From positions 1 to 64,000 of the forward strand of contig NZ_BJNO01000010.1 in assembly GCF_006539725.1 (NCBI RefSeq): DNA of 64,000 bases, in the 5' to 3' direction. The notes under the pieces were generated by a model. That model was not told the origin of the DNA, did not search any database, and worked only from the letters and a program-made list of their open reading frames with translations. This document shows, in pieces, positions 18,413-29,039 of the stretch. Origin of the DNA: Klebsiella terrigena. GTDB lineage: Bacteria > Pseudomonadota > Gammaproteobacteria > Enterobacterales > Enterobacteriaceae. Numbering within the stretch: the first letter of the stretch is position 1; each line of letters begins with the position of its first letter. Position numbers and translations under genes: made by a program.

Positions 18413-20092
18413 TTACTGCGGGTACGGAACCCAGCTTCCGCCGTTCAGCTGTACGTAAGGTTTCCCCTGATACTGAATGACGATGGCGTTGGCGTTCTCC
18501 GATACCGCGGCGCTCTGCGGCAGGTTGGCGGTGTACTGCGGCCAGTTCACGTTATCCTGGGTAAACATTTTGCCGTCGAGGGCGCGAACCACCAGCTCAG
18601 AGATCGCCAGATAGCTGCTCGGCTGATCGATAACCAGCGGCGCGCCCTGGCGCGGCTCCTTCATGCCGAAGAACTTCACCGCGGCCGGAACGTTAGTAAT
18701 TGACGGGCTTGGGATATCGCGCAGGCCGGAGACCTGCATTTTATCGCCCTTCAGCGCCCCGCCGTGCTCCGGCACCACCACCACCATAACTTTACGGCCC
18801 GACTTTTCCAGCCCGGTAAAGAAGTTGTCCAGTTCATCAAAGAGCTTCTGGGCGCGCACCTTGTAATCGGCCGTTTTGCTCTGGCCCGGGAAGTGGTTGC
18901 CATCGTGGAGCGGCAGAATGTTGTAGAAGGTCGCGGTGCGCGCATCGCCCTGCTTATCTTCCGTTTCCAGCCAGCGGTTCAGGGTCGCCAGATCGTCATA
19001 CACCGGCGAGCCGTCGAAGGCCTGCAGGCTGACCGGCAGACCTTTCTGGTCCATCAGCGGGCTTTGCATGCCGCCCAGGCTGCGCAGCTCCTTCAGGAAG
19101 TCGCCAAACAGGCCGTTGTGGCCCAGCATCAGCTGCTGGTTGAAGCCAAGCTTCGCCAGGTTTTCAAACAGGTAGCACTCGCTGCCCGACGGCTGATACA
19201 GGTTGGAGTGCGACAGCTGGCCGCAGCTGGCGCGGAGCAGGCGAACCGCCGCCGGGCCGCTGTAGGAGGTCGCCGAGTTAAAGTTTTTGAACACGATATC
19301 AAAGTGCTTCCACAGCGGATGGTCCATCAGCCCGGCGGCTTCGATATCGGACCATGATAGGGAGCAGATATTAATCACCAGCAGATCAAACGGCTGGGCA
19401 TCCGCCGGCAGCTGCTGCGGGAACGGCGTTTTACGCTTCTGCTCCGAGGCATAGAACGCATTCAGCCAGCTGGTGAGGTTGGCGGAAGTCGGCGGTTCGG
19501 TCTGCGGCGGAATATCGCCGTTAGCGGAAGCGCTGCCCGCCGCCGTTCCCCCGGCGTTGGTGGCGGTGATGACCGCGGTGGTTGCCGCCGCCGTCGTCGG
19601 CTGGCCGGCTGGCCACAGGGTAAAGGAGGGGAGCAGCGGGCTGACGGCGAGCCATATCATCATCGCCGAGACCAGCACCGTGACGCGCAGCCACTGGCTG
19701 ATAAACAGCCACAGGACCAGCAGCACAAAGAAGGCGCCGACCATATTCCAGTTAATAAAGCGGGTCACCAGGTCCCAGATATAATCCGCGCTAAAGCCGG
19801 CAAGCTGGGAGCCCTGGCTGAAAATACTCTCCGGGCCGGGCAGCCAGGTGTCGTGCCAGAACAGCGCGATACCGACCGGGATCGCCACCCAGTGGCGCAG
19901 GCGGTGCAGCTTATATTTCGGCAGCGGTACCAGCAAAAAGGCGAGAAACACCAGGTTAAGCATCGGGTGGAAATTAAGATATCCCGCCCACAGCAGAGCA
20001 AACTTCACCAGAAAGTAGAAATTCCACCCGGCAAGGCCGCGCCAGTATTGCCAGAGCGGAAGCGGCGTTGCGGTAGTTTTTGGATTGGTCAT
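18413..20092 (-). CDS. bcsG: Cellulose phosphoethanolamine transferase BcsG
   Basis: Inner-membrane enzyme that moves phosphoethanolamine from phosphatidylethanolamine to cellulose O6 positions. It has 559 residues: about four or five N-terminal membrane helices (20-155), an Ala/Thr-rich linker, then a periplasmic alkaline-phosphatase-like domain. The E. coli catalytic positions are all present at the same numbers: Cys243, nucleophile Ser278 (SYSGPA), and Glu442-His443 (PEHGG). It overlaps bcsF by four bases. This modification goes with curli-containing biofilms in E. coli. Confidence 0.96.
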   Translation of the reverse strand: MTNPKTTATPLPLWQYWRGLAGWNFYFLVKFALLWAGYLNFHPMLNLVFLAFLLVPLPKYKLHRLRHWVAIPVGIALFWHDTWLPGPESIFSQGSQLAGFSADYIWDLVTRFINWNMVGAFFVLLVLWLFISQWLRVTVLVSAMMIWLAVSPLLPSFTLWPAGQPTTAAATTAVITATNAGGTAAGSASANGDIPPQTEPPTSANLTSWLNAFYASEQKRKTPFPQQLPADAQPFDLLVINICSLSWSDIEAAGLMDHPLWKHFDIVFKNFNSATSYSGPAAVRLLRASCGQLSHSNLYQPSGSECYLFENLAKLGFNQQLMLGHNGLFGDFLKELRSLGGMQSPLMDQKGLPVSLQAFDGSPVYDDLATLNRWLETEDKQGDARTATFYNILPLHDGNHFPGQSKTADYKVRAQKLFDELDNFFTGLEKSGRKVMVVVVPEHGGALKGDKMQVSGLRDIPSPSITNVPAAVKFFGMKEPRQGAPLVIDQPSSYLAISELVVRALDGKMFTQDNVNWPQYTANLPQSAAVSENANAIVIQYQGKPYVQLNGGSWVPYPQ

Positions 20093-20286
20093 TTATTCAC
20101 TTTGCCTTGCTTAGCCGTCGCATCCCGGCGCAGTACGCCAGCCGGTTTAACGTAACGGGGTTTAAAGAACATCAATCGTAAGGTGGTGCGGATACGGCGC
20201 TGGTAGTGGCGCGTAAGGTAACCTAACGGGAAAAACAGCAGCGCGCAGAGCACCACCAGCTGAATAATATCGCTAAGAGACATCAT
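20089..20286 (-). CDS. bcsF: Small membrane protein BcsF
   Basis: A 65-residue protein with one transmembrane helix (about residues 7-25) followed by a basic tail ([11 protein letters not shown], then KPRYVKPAG). It matches E. coli BcsF (63 residues) nearly end to end. In E. coli BcsF recruits BcsE to the membrane and works with BcsG. A longer upstream-extended frame exists but homology sets the start at the double Met at 20286. It overlaps both bcsE and bcsG by four bases. Confidence 0.93.
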   Translation of the reverse strand: MMSLSDIIQLVVLCALLFFPLGYLTRHYQRRIRTTLRLMFFKPRYVKPAGVLRRDATAKQGKVNK

Positions 20287-21851
20287 GACTTTTGCTCCAC
20301 GTCGGTGGACAGCCGGTGCGGCTCGGGTATCCGGCGCCAGCTGCGCCCGTCGTGGGTGGCGTTGATCGCCTCGTTTTTGCCTACCGTAATGGGCAGCGGC
20401 GTGTTCCATTTATCCGCCGTGATGCCGCGCATCAGCAAGATCTCCGCGGTGATTTGTTTATCTTCAAACCAAATCATGCGGTTAGAGAATATGTCACCGG
20501 TAGGAAGCGGGAAAATATGGTTCAGCGCCGTATCCAGATCGTTGACGCGACAAAATGAGAGAAACAGCACCAGCCGGTTGTTGCCGATGGTCATGATATC
20601 GCCCATGCGGTTGGGCTTGCAGAGCGTCAGCGCCTGCTCAACGCGCAGGCCCGGCGCCGGACGTAGCGCGACCATCACGCCTTTGCTGTCCGCAGGCAGC
20701 ATGGTGTTGGCCATGATGTTATAGACCGCGGAGCAAAAGTCGTCCCACTTCTGATAGCCGCGCAGCTTGAGCGGCTGGCTCCAGGCTATAAGGGTGGCGA
20801 AGTCTTCCGGAATATGGCGGCTAAATTTCTGTTTCTGAACGCTCTCAATGAGCGTCAGGCAGCGCGACAGCGGCGCGCCGCTGGGGATGACCATATTAGC
20901 GCCGCTACTGAGTAGCAGTCGTTCATCGGTAGCGCGCAGGCAGGGAGTCTGTTCGCGGACAATGATTTTTAATGCACTTCCGCGCTGGCGGCGCAGGGTA
21001 TGAATATGGCGCCCCAGCTGCTCGATCTGTACATTTTGCGTTACGCTGAACAGCAGGGTTGCCGCCTGCGCCGTTCTGGCGGCATTAAACACGGCGTCGT
21101 TGGTATCAAACAGCGTCCAGTATTCCGACAGCGCCGGGGCACCCTCAAGGACGCGTAAATTGCTTAATACGATCTTTTCATCGCTGCGCGGCTGGACGAT
21201 TGTTTCTTCTTCCTGCGCCAGCCGCCATCCGGCCTGGTCTTGTAAAACAACCAGCTGCTGCTGCGCGCTCATTCCCTTTTCACTGCCCCACCAGGCAATA
21301 TCAAACAGGAAGTTATCGCCCTGATAGCGGATGCTGGCGAGACCAGAAAGAGAACGATACTGATATAATAGCGGAGACAGCTGCTTATCATTATCATTAC
21401 CCGAATTAAGTACTAATAAGGCACAATTGTGGTATTTGGCCCATCGCGATGACTTTTCTACCCATTTGCATAATTGTTCACTTTTAATATTTTGCCAGGC
21501 ATTTTCAGCGCATAGCAGAATAAATAGATAATTGCCAGGTTCAAGCGAACAGAGTAAATCACGATGCATTTCTTCTAACCCTTCCGTGAGGTTCGGTAGG
21601 GTAAATAACACGATTTTTTCCGGGCCGTTGTGATTATCTAATGAAATGATTTTACTTGGTTTCTCACCCATTACGATCGCTGCAACTTTGCCGTCTTTAG
21701 CCTGCGCGGCCAGCGTATGGTTGAGCAGACTTACCGCATCAACATAGCGGTCAACGTTGAGCCACCATACCCCGCCAACGGGCATATGGCTGACCTCGTC
21801 CCATAATGACGAAATACCCAAAGTATATACGATATCCACGACGCCCCTCAC
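20283..21851 (-). CDS. bcsE: c-di-GMP-binding cellulose regulator BcsE
   Basis: Cytosolic enhancer of cellulose synthesis, 522 residues. It has an N-terminal NTPase-like domain, then receiver-like and degenerate GGDEF (GIL) domains. Both c-di-GMP contact motifs are kept: RATD 306-309 and RMGD 415-418, at the positions known from E. coli (RATD and RTGD). The start is GTG at 21851, with AGGG six to seven bases upstream. It leads the bcsEFG operon, divergent from bcsRQABZC, and its promoter region holds an inverted repeat. Confidence 0.94.
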   Translation of the reverse strand: MRGVVDIVYTLGISSLWDEVSHMPVGGVWWLNVDRYVDAVSLLNHTLAAQAKDGKVAAIVMGEKPSKIISLDNHNGPEKIVLFTLPNLTEGLEEMHRDLLCSLEPGNYLFILLCAENAWQNIKSEQLCKWVEKSSRWAKYHNCALLVLNSGNDNDKQLSPLLYQYRSLSGLASIRYQGDNFLFDIAWWGSEKGMSAQQQLVVLQDQAGWRLAQEEETIVQPRSDEKIVLSNLRVLEGAPALSEYWTLFDTNDAVFNAARTAQAATLLFSVTQNVQIEQLGRHIHTLRRQRGSALKIIVREQTPCLRATDERLLLSSGANMVIPSGAPLSRCLTLIESVQKQKFSRHIPEDFATLIAWSQPLKLRGYQKWDDFCSAVYNIMANTMLPADSKGVMVALRPAPGLRVEQALTLCKPNRMGDIMTIGNNRLVLFLSFCRVNDLDTALNHIFPLPTGDIFSNRMIWFEDKQITAEILLMRGITADKWNTPLPITVGKNEAINATHDGRSWRRIPEPHRLSTDVEQKS

Positions 21852-21873
21852 CAGCCCTGATTTACACTGGATT

Positions 21874-21902
21874 AGTTTACTAGCGAAAGCGGCAGAGTAA
21901 AC
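21874..21902 (-). promoter_or_regulatory. Candidate bcsE promoter overlapping an inverted repeat
   Basis: On the minus strand TTTACT (21901-21896) and TAAACT (21879-21874) are separated by 16 bases, a plausible -35/-10 pair 23 bases from the bcsE start. The same bases form an inverted repeat GTTTACT (21875-21881) and AGTAAAC (21896-21902), centres 21 bp apart, about two helical turns. This suggests a dimeric repressor site or a chance feature of the promoter. Confidence 0.4.
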
Positions 21903-21963
21903 CTAACATTGAAATTAAAGAGCATCGGTCTTAGCATATAGAGCAATTTAAGAATGAGCCCGG

Positions 21964-21969
21964 TACACT
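21964..21969 (+). promoter_or_regulatory. Candidate -10 element for bcsRQABZC
   Basis: TACACT at 21964-21969 stands 39 bases upstream of the bcsR start without a recognisable -35 element. The E. coli counterpart is sigma-S dependent, and a weak -35 is compatible with that, but this site is only a guess. Confidence 0.3.
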
Positions 21970-22007
21970 TCGGTTATTATTTATGTGTTGTTTGAATGGA
22001 CAGAGAA

Positions 22008-22196
22008 ATGCCAGGAAAAGAGCCTGTAGTGCCCTCAGATGCAACGCTGGGTTATACCTTTCAAAATGATTTCCTGGCGTTAAGCCGGGCATTTTCCCTG
22101 CCTGAAATTGATTACCACGACATTTCCCGACGCGAGCAGCTAGCTGCGGCGCTGAAACGCTGGCCACTACTGGCAGAATTAGCAGAGAAAAAGTAA
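22008..22196 (+). CDS. bcsR: Cellulose secretion regulator BcsR
   Basis: A 62-residue cytosolic protein that in E. coli binds BcsQ and stabilises the synthase complex. The core GYTFQNDFLALSRAFSLP and the C-terminal REQLAAALKRWPLLAEL are nearly identical to E. coli BcsR as remembered. The ATG at 22008 is chosen because it gives the same 62-residue length as E. coli; the in-frame ATG at 21996 would add four residues. Head gene of the second operon, 18 bases before bcsQ. Confidence 0.92.
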   Translation: MPGKEPVVPSDATLGYTFQNDFLALSRAFSLPEIDYHDISRREQLAAALKRWPLLAELAEKK

Positions 22197-22214
22197 AAAG
22201 TAAGGACGCCGTCG

Positions 22215-22955
22215 ATGGCTATTCTTGGATTACAGGGCATCCGTGGCGGCGTGGGCACAACGTCGATTGCCGCGTCGCTCGCCTGGGCGCTACAGCTGCT
22301 GGGGGAAACGGTACTGGTGGTTGATGCCAGCCCGGATAACATGCTGCGCTTTTTTTTCAACGTCGATGCCGACCATCGTGAAGGTTGGGCGCGCTCCTTA
22401 ATTGACGGCGGCGACTGGCGCGATGCCGGTATGCGCTACACCTCCCATATTGATATTTTGCCCTTTGGTCAGCTGACGCCGGGTGAAAGAGAACATCTCG
22501 ACAGGCTCTACCCGACGCTGGATCCCCTGGCCGCTATCGTGCAGCAGCTCGGCCAGCAGGGCGATCGTCGCTGGGTGCTGCTCGATTTACCCGCCGATTT
22601 TTCCCCGCTGACCCGCTCGCTGCTCGACGTCTGCGACCGTACGCTGGTGGTGGTGCATCCGGACGGCAACAGCCATATTCGCCTGCATCAGCAGGCGCTG
22701 GCGGCGAATCGCGATATTCTGATCAACGATCTGCGGGTGGGCAGCCAGCTGCAGGAAGATTTATACCAGCTCTGGCTGGAGAGCCAGCGGCGCATTCTGC
22801 CGATCGCCATCCATCGCGATGAGGCGATGGCGGAGTGCCTGGCGGCGAAGCAGCCGCTGGGTGAGTATCGGCAGGACTCGCTGGCGGCAGAAGAGATCCT
22901 GACCCTTGCCAACTGGTGCCTGCTGCACTACTCCTCCGACCGGGAGGCGCAATGA
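22215..22955 (+). CDS. bcsQ: Cellulose-associated ATPase-like BcsQ (second locus)
   Basis: MinD/ParA-superfamily protein of 246 residues, close to E. coli BcsQ. The P-loop reads RGGVGTTS (residues 10-17), with Thr at the usual Lys; E. coli BcsQ has the same form, so this is family-typical and not decay. It works with BcsR to assemble the secretion complex. Its stop overlaps the bcsA start (ATGA). Confidence 0.93.
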   Translation: MAILGLQGIRGGVGTTSIAASLAWALQLLGETVLVVDASPDNMLRFFFNVDADHREGWARSLIDGGDWRDAGMRYTSHIDILPFGQLTPGEREHLDRLYPTLDPLAAIVQQLGQQGDRRWVLLDLPADFSPLTRSLLDVCDRTLVVVHPDGNSHIRLHQQALAANRDILINDLRVGSQLQEDLYQLWLESQRRILPIAIHRDEAMAECLAAKQPLGEYRQDSLAAEEILTLANWCLLHYSSDREAQ

Positions 22956-25570
22956 TGCGCCTGAGCACGCTGCTGCTGGCTCCTCCGGTTGCCGAACGCC
23001 TGAGCGAACGCTACGGCGACTATCGCCAGCACGGCGCCTCGTGGCTATCGGCGATGCTGGGCTGCCTGTGGGCGGCGCTGGCGTGGGCGCTGATACCGCT
23101 GGAAACGCCGCGCTGGCAGGCGATCCTCACCAGGCACGGCGACTATTTCCCGCATATTAATCCCCATCGGCCGCGGCCGCTCGATCCGCTGCGCTACCTG
23201 CTGCAGTCGGTGTGGCTGCTGGTGACGCGGGTGCCCGAGCCTGAGAAAAAGGTCAACTGGCGCTCGCTGGTGGCCCTTGAAGGCGTGCACGGCCGCTATG
23301 CCCAGTGGATGGACCGGCTCCCCGAACGGGTGAACACCCGCACCGGTCATCTGGATAAATACAAAGAGCTGGCGCATCTCAATCCAAAGCTGCGTAAGGC
23401 GATCCTCAGCGTGGTGGTTTTTTTCTCGCTGATCCTGGCGCTGCTCTGCATCACCCAGCCGTTTAACCCGATTTCACAGTTTATCTTCCTGCTGCTGCTG
23501 TGGGGCGTGGCGCTGCTGGTGCGGCGCATTCCGGGGCGCTTCTCGGCGCTGATGCTCATCGTGCTCTCGCTCACCGTCTCCTGTCGCTATATCTGGTGGC
23601 GCTATACCTCGACGCTGAACTGGGACGATCCCGTCAGCCTGGTGTGCGGGCTGGTGCTGCTGTTTGCTGAAACCTACGCCTGGCTGGTGCTGGTGCTGGG
23701 GTATTTCCAGGTGATCTGGCCGCTCAACCGTCAGCCGGTGCCGCTGCCCAAAGATATGGCCGAGTGGCCGACGGTCGATATTTTTGTGCCGACCTATAAC
23801 GAAGACCTCAGCGTGGTGAAAAACACCATTTACGCCTCTCAGGGCATCGACTGGCCGAAGGACAAGCTGAATATCTGGATCCTCGATGACGGCGGGCGGG
23901 AAGAGTTTCGCCAGTTTGCCAAAGACGTGGGGGTGCACTACATCGCCCGTGAGACGCACGAGCACGCGAAGGCCGGCAATATCAACAACGCGCTGAAGTA
24001 TGCCAGGGCCGAGTTCGTCTCTATTTTTGACTGCGACCACGTTCCGACGCGCTCATTCCTGCAGATGACCATGGGCTGGTTCCTGAAAGAGAAAAAGCTG
24101 GCGATGATGCAGACGCCGCACCACTTTTTCTCCCCGGACCCGTTTGAACGCAACCTCGGGCGTTTTCGTAAAACACCGAACGAGGGCACCCTGTTTTATG
24201 GCCTCGTGCAGGACGGCAACGATATGTGGGACGCCACCTTCTTCTGTGGCTCCTGCGCGGTGATCCGCCGCGGCCCGCTGGATGAGATCGGTGGTATTGC
24301 CGTCGAAACGGTGACCGAAGATGCGCACACCTCCCTGCGCCTGCACCGCCGGGGCCATACCTCCGCCTATATGCGTATTCCGCAGGCTGCCGGCCTGGCG
24401 ACCGAAAGCCTGTCGGCGCATATCGGCCAGCGTATCCGCTGGGCGCGCGGGATGGTGCAGATTTTCCGTCTCGACAACCCGCTGTTCGGTAAAGGGCTGA
24501 AGCTGGCGCAGCGGCTGTGCTACGTCAATGCGATGATGCACTTCCTGTCCGGTATTCCGCGGCTGATCTTCCTGACCGCGCCGCTGGCCTTTTTACTGCT
24601 GCACGCCTATATCATCTATGCGCCCGCGCTGATGATCGCGCTCTTTGTGCTGCCGCATATGATTCACGCCAGCCTGACCAACTCGAAGATTCAGGGTAAA
24701 TATCGCCACTCCTTCTGGAGTGAAATCTACGAAACGGTGCTGGCCTGGTACATTGCGCCGCCGACCTTCGTCGCGCTGATTAACCCGCATAAGGGCAAGT
24801 TCAACGTTACCGCGAAGGGCGGTCTGGTAGAGGACGAGTACGTCGACTGGGTTATCTCTCGTCCCTACATCTACCTCGTGCTGCTTAACCTGGTTGGCGT
24901 CGCGGTCGGCATCTGGCGCCACTTCTATGGCCCGGAAAACGAAATATTGACCGTGTGGGTCAGCATTGTGTGGGTGTTTTATAACCTGATTATTCTTGGC
25001 GGCGCGGTGGCGGTGTCGGTGGAAAGCAAGCAGGTCCGCCGCTCACACCGCGTGGAAATGAACATGCCGGCGGCGATTGCCCGCGAAGATGGCCACCTCT
25101 TCTCCTGCACCGTCCACGACTATTCTGACGGTGGGATAGGGATCAAAATTCACGGCAAAGCGCAGGTCCTGGAAGGGCAGAAGGTCAACCTGTTGCTCAA
25201 ACGCGGGCAGCAGGAGTACGTCTTCCCGACGCGGGTAGCCCGCGTGAACGACAGTGAAGTCGGCCTGCAGCTGCTGCCGTTGACCAATAAGCAGCATATC
25301 GATTTTGTGCAGTGTACGTTTGCCCGCGCCGATACGTGGGCGCTTTGGCAGGATAGCTTCCCGGAAGATAAACCGATGGAAAGCCTGCTGGATATCCTGA
25401 AACTGGGGTTCCGTGGATATCGTCACCTGGCGGAGTTCTCCCCGCCGTCGGTGAAGGTTATTTTCCGCTCGCTTATCCTGCTGGTTGCCTGGATAGTCTC
25501 GTTTATTCCCCGTCGTCCCGAACGCGCCGCGGCGATACTAACTTCGGAACCAGAAATGGCTCAACAATGA
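22952..25570 (+). CDS. bcsA: Cellulose synthase catalytic subunit BcsA (second locus)
   Basis: E. coli-type cellulose synthase of 872 residues, the same length as the K-12 protein. A cytoplasmic and amphipathic N-terminal extension (about 1-150) precedes the helices and GT2 core, where VPTYNED, LDDGG, FDCDH, TEDAH and QRIRW are visible. The PilZ domain has RRSHR 696-700 and DYSDGG from Asp723. The start at 22952 (or 22955) is set by GGGAGG at 22942-22947 and by homology; an earlier in-frame ATG at 22916 lies inside bcsQ. It forms the inner-membrane synthase with the following BcsB. Confidence 0.96.
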   Translation: MMRLSTLLLAPPVAERLSERYGDYRQHGASWLSAMLGCLWAALAWALIPLETPRWQAILTRHGDYFPHINPHRPRPLDPLRYLLQSVWLLVTRVPEPEKKVNWRSLVALEGVHGRYAQWMDRLPERVNTRTGHLDKYKELAHLNPKLRKAILSVVVFFSLILALLCITQPFNPISQFIFLLLLWGVALLVRRIPGRFSALMLIVLSLTVSCRYIWWRYTSTLNWDDPVSLVCGLVLLFAETYAWLVLVLGYFQVIWPLNRQPVPLPKDMAEWPTVDIFVPTYNEDLSVVKNTIYASQGIDWPKDKLNIWILDDGGREEFRQFAKDVGVHYIARETHEHAKAGNINNALKYARAEFVSIFDCDHVPTRSFLQMTMGWFLKEKKLAMMQTPHHFFSPDPFERNLGRFRKTPNEGTLFYGLVQDGNDMWDATFFCGSCAVIRRGPLDEIGGIAVETVTEDAHTSLRLHRRGHTSAYMRIPQAAGLATESLSAHIGQRIRWARGMVQIFRLDNPLFGKGLKLAQRLCYVNAMMHFLSGIPRLIFLTAPLAFLLLHAYIIYAPALMIALFVLPHMIHASLTNSKIQGKYRHSFWSEIYETVLAWYIAPPTFVALINPHKGKFNVTAKGGLVEDEYVDWVISRPYIYLVLLNLVGVAVGIWRHFYGPENEILTVWVSIVWVFYNLIILGGAVAVSVESKQVRRSHRVEMNMPAAIAREDGHLFSCTVHDYSDGGIGIKIHGKAQVLEGQKVNLLLKRGQQEYVFPTRVARVNDSEVGLQLLPLTNKQHIDFVQCTFARADTWALWQDSFPEDKPMESLLDILKLGFRGYRHLAEFSPPSVKVIFRSLILLVAWIVSFIPRRPERAAAILTSEPEMAQQ

Positions 25571-25580
25571 TGATAATGCG

Positions 25581-27926
25581 ATGAAAAGAAAACTCTCCTT
25601 GATTTGTGCAGTGGCGGTGGGAATGGCTGGCTGGTACCCCTTCGCGTCTTACCCGGAACCAACGACGGCCATTACTGCGGCACCGACCGCTGCCGCGCCG
25701 CTAACCGCCCCTGAACCTACTCTTGCGCAAGACCAGCCGACGGCGAACGTCGTTGACCCGGCCGCGCCGGTGGTGGTGGTGGAAAATGTCCCGACCCGCG
25801 ACGTCAAGCTGAGCTTTGCTAAAATCGCCCCGGCGCCGGGCAGCATGGTGCTGCGCGGCGCGCGTCCCGATGGCTCGGTGGAATTCGGCATGCGCAGCGA
25901 CGAGGTGGTGGCTAAGGCGCTGCTGAATCTCGACTATACGCCGTCGCCGTCGCTGCTGCCGGTGCAGTCGCAGCTGAAGGTCTACCTCAACGATGAGCTG
26001 ATGGGCGTTCTGCCGGTCACCAAAGAGCAGCTGGGTAAAAAGGTCAAAGCGCAGATCCCTATCGATCCGCTCTACATCACCGACTTTAACCGCGTGCGCC
26101 TCGAGTTTGTCGGCCACTATCGCGACGTTTGTGAGAACCCGGCCAGCAGCACGCTGTGGCTGGACATCGGGCGCGGCAGCAACCTGGACCTGACCTATCA
26201 GTCGCTGAAGGTGCGCAACGATCTCTCCCATTTCCCGGTGCCGTTCTACGACTCCCGGGATAACCGCCCGCTGAACCTGCCGATGGTTTTCGCCTCCGCC
26301 CCGGACGGGCAGCAGCAGCAGGCGGCGGCGATTGTCGCCTCCTGGTTTGGCAGCAAGGCCGGCTGGCGCGGTCAGCAGTTCCCGGTCTATTTCAACGCGC
26401 TGCCGGATCGCAACGCCATCGTTTTTGCCACCAACGACAGGCGCCCGGATTTCCTGCGCGAGCATCCACCGGTGAACGCGCCGACCATCGAAATGATTGA
26501 CCACCCGGACAACCCGTACGTCAAGCTGCTGGTGGTGCTGGGTCGTGACGATAAGGATCTGCTGCTGGCGGCGAAGGGCATTGCGCAGGGCAATATCCTG
26601 TTCCGCGGTAACAGCGTGGTGGTGGACGACGTTAAGCAGCTGCAGGCGCGCAAACCTTACGATGCGCCAAACTGGGTGCGGACCGATCGCGCGGTGACCT
26701 TTGCGGAGCTGAAGACCTACGAACAGCAGCTGCAGTCCAGCGGACTGGTGCCGGACTCGATTAACGTGGCGCTCAACCTGCCGCCGGATCTCTATCTGCT
26801 GCGCGCCAACGGCATCGATATGGATCTGAAATATCGCTACACCATGCCGCCGGTCAAAGATAGCTCGCGCATGGATATCAGCCTGAACGACCAGTTCCTG
26901 CAGTCGTTCAGCCTCAACAGCTCTCAGGACGTTAACAAGCTGATACTCCGCCTGCCGGTGCTGCAGGGGCTGCTGGACGGTAACTCTGCGGTGACTATTC
27001 CGGCGCTGCGCCTGGGCGCCATGAACCAGCTGCGCTTTGATTTCCAGTACATGAACCCGATGCCGGGCGGCTCAATTGATAACTGTATTACCTTCCAGCC
27101 GGTACAGAACCACGTGGTGATCGGCGACGACTCGACGATTGATTTCTCGAAGTATTACCACTTTATCACCATGCCGGACCTGCGGGTCTTTGCCAACTCG
27201 GGCTTCCCGTATAGCCGGATGGCCGATCTCGCCGAAACCCTGGTGGTGGTGCCGAAAACTCCGACCGAGGGCCAGGTTGCCACCCTGCTGGAGTCCGTTG
27301 GCGGCATCAGCGCTCAGACCGGCCTGGCGGCGATCAATATCCAGATTACCGATGACGGCAGCCAGGTTAAGGGCAAAGACGCCGACCTGCTGCTGATCGG
27401 CTCGATTCCACCTGCGCTGAAGGACGATACGCAGATTAACCTGCTGGTTGAAGCGACGAAAAGCTGGGTGAAAATGCCGATGCGCCACTACGAGCTGCCG
27501 AGCATTTATCCTGACGATGAAGCCCGGACGCCGAACACGCGCGCGGACATCACCTCTTCCGGACCGATGGCGGCCATTATTGGCTTCCAGTCGCCGTATC
27601 ACGACCAGCGCAGCGTCGTGGCGCTGCTGGCGGACAGCACACGCGGCAACGAACTGCTCAACGATGCGCTGAACGACAGCGGTAAACGAGCGGCGATGTT
27701 CGGCTCGGCGGTGGTGGTGCGTGAATCCGGCGTCAATAGCCTGCGGGTGGGCGATGTCTATTATGTCGGGCATCTGCCGTGGTTTGAACGCATCTGGTTT
27801 GCGCTCTCCAGCCATCCGGTGCTGCTGGCTATTCTGGCGGCGGTCAGCATCGTGCTGCTGGCGTGGGTACTGTGGCGGATGCTGCGTATCGTCAGCCGTC
27901 GTCGCCTGCACCTGGATGACGAGTAA
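25581..27926 (+). CDS. bcsB: Cellulose synthase periplasmic subunit BcsB (second locus)
   Basis: Partner of the second BcsA, 781 residues (E. coli 779). An N-terminal signal segment (about 1-25) leads to an Ala/Pro-rich linker, then the periplasmic modules starting around VLRGARPDGSVEFGMRSDE. A C-terminal membrane anchor lies at about residues 748-768. Much closer to E. coli BcsB than the first-locus copy is. Confidence 0.95.
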   Translation: MKRKLSLICAVAVGMAGWYPFASYPEPTTAITAAPTAAAPLTAPEPTLAQDQPTANVVDPAAPVVVVENVPTRDVKLSFAKIAPAPGSMVLRGARPDGSVEFGMRSDEVVAKALLNLDYTPSPSLLPVQSQLKVYLNDELMGVLPVTKEQLGKKVKAQIPIDPLYITDFNRVRLEFVGHYRDVCENPASSTLWLDIGRGSNLDLTYQSLKVRNDLSHFPVPFYDSRDNRPLNLPMVFASAPDGQQQQAAAIVASWFGSKAGWRGQQFPVYFNALPDRNAIVFATNDRRPDFLREHPPVNAPTIEMIDHPDNPYVKLLVVLGRDDKDLLLAAKGIAQGNILFRGNSVVVDDVKQLQARKPYDAPNWVRTDRAVTFAELKTYEQQLQSSGLVPDSINVALNLPPDLYLLRANGIDMDLKYRYTMPPVKDSSRMDISLNDQFLQSFSLNSSQDVNKLILRLPVLQGLLDGNSAVTIPALRLGAMNQLRFDFQYMNPMPGGSIDNCITFQPVQNHVVIGDDSTIDFSKYYHFITMPDLRVFANSGFPYSRMADLAETLVVVPKTPTEGQVATLLESVGGISAQTGLAAINIQITDDGSQVKGKDADLLLIGSIPPALKDDTQINLLVEATKSWVKMPMRHYELPSIYPDDEARTPNTRADITSSGPMAAIIGFQSPYHDQRSVVALLADSTRGNELLNDALNDSGKRAAMFGSAVVVRESGVNSLRVGDVYYVGHLPWFERIWFALSSHPVLLAILAAVSIVLLAWVLWRMLRIVSRRRLHLDDE

Positions 27927-27932
27927 CCCATG

Positions 27933-29039
27933 ATGAATGCGCTACGCACAGGGGTGACATTGCTATTGATGCTGGCGGCGGCGCAGGTCAGCGCCGCCTG
28001 CCGGTGGCCGGCCTGGGATCAGTTCAGGAAAGAGTACGTCAGCGCCGAAGGGCGCGTCGTTGACCCCAGCGATCCGCGAAAAATCACCACTTCGGAAGGG
28101 CAGAGCTACGGCCTGTTCTTTGCCCTGGCGGCCAACGATCGCGATGCGTTCGGCAAGCTGCTGCAGTGGACGCAAAACAACCTCGCCGAGGGCGACCTGC
28201 GCGCGCGCCTGCCCGGCTGGCTGTGGGGCAAAAAGAGCGACAGCGAGTGGACGATGCTGGACAGCAACTCGGCCTCCGATTCGGACCTGTGGATAGCCTG
28301 GTCGCTGCTGGAAGCCGGGCGCCTGTGGCAGATGCCGCAGTACGTTGAGACGGGTAAAGCGCTGCTGTCGCGGATTGCGCAAGAAGAGGTGGCGGACGTG
28401 CCGGGGCTGGGGCCGATGGTGCTGCCGGGGAAGGTCGGCTTTGCTGACGATAAGGGCTGGCGCTTTAACCCCAGCTACCTCCCGCCGCAGCTGGCGAACT
28501 ATTTTGTCCGCTACGGCGCCCCGTGGCCGAAGCTGCGCGATGGCAATATCCGCCTGCTGCTGGAGACGGCGCCCAAGGGCTTCTCTCCTGACTGGGTACG
28601 CTACGAGAAAGGTAAGGGCTGGGAGCTGAAGGCGGATAAACCGATTATTGGCAGCTACGACGCGATCCGCGTCTATCTGTGGGTCGGCATGCTCAACGAC
28701 GGCGATAAGCAGAAGGCGCGCCTGCTGGCGCATTTTAAACCGATGGCGCAGCAGACCATCAGCCAGGGCCTGCCGCCGGAAAAGGTGAATATCACCACCG
28801 CGAAGACCGCAGTAAATGGCCCGGTGGGCTTCTCGGCCGCGCTGCTGCCGTTCTTACAAAATGAGGATGCCCGGGCCGTTCAGCGCCAGCGCGTCAGCGA
28901 CAACTATCCCGGCGCGGACGCGTACTACAGCGCGGTCCTGACCCTTTTTGGCCAGGGATGGGATCAACATCGTTTTCGCTTTACCGCCGATGGCGAATTA
29001 CAACCTGACTGGAACCAGGAATGCGCAAGTTCTCACTAA
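27933..29039 (+). CDS. bcsZ: Periplasmic GH8 cellulase BcsZ (second locus)
   Basis: Endo-1,4-beta-glucanase of 368 residues, as in E. coli. The signal peptide ends near residue 21 (QVSA). With the start at the second of two adjacent ATGs, the acid catalyst falls at Glu55 (TTSEGQSYG), matching E. coli numbering; the later motif [10 protein letters not shown] holds the second catalytic Asp region. The gene lies between bcsB and bcsC, and its end overlaps bcsC by 19 bases. Using the first ATG (27930) would add one Met. Confidence 0.94.
   Translation: MNALRTGVTLLLMLAAAQVSAACRWPAWDQFRKEYVSAEGRVVDPSDPRKITTSEGQSYGLFFALAANDRDAFGKLLQWTQNNLAEGDLRARLPGWLWGKKSDSEWTMLDSNSASDSDLWIAWSLLEAGRLWQMPQYVETGKALLSRIAQEEVADVPGLGPMVLPGKVGFADDKGWRFNPSYLPPQLANYFVRYGAPWPKLRDGNIRLLLETAPKGFSPDWVRYEKGKGWELKADKPIIGSYDAIRVYLWVGMLNDGDKQKARLLAHFKPMAQQTISQGLPPEKVNITTAKTAVNGPVGFSAALLPFLQNEDARAVQRQRVSDNYPGADAYYSAVLTLFGQGWDQHRFRFTADGELQPDWNQECASSH

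Noticed and set aside
22215-22955. Loss of the P-loop Lys in the second BcsQ as a sign of decay
   Set aside because: E. coli BcsQ has the same GGVGTT form, so it is the normal state of this lineage.
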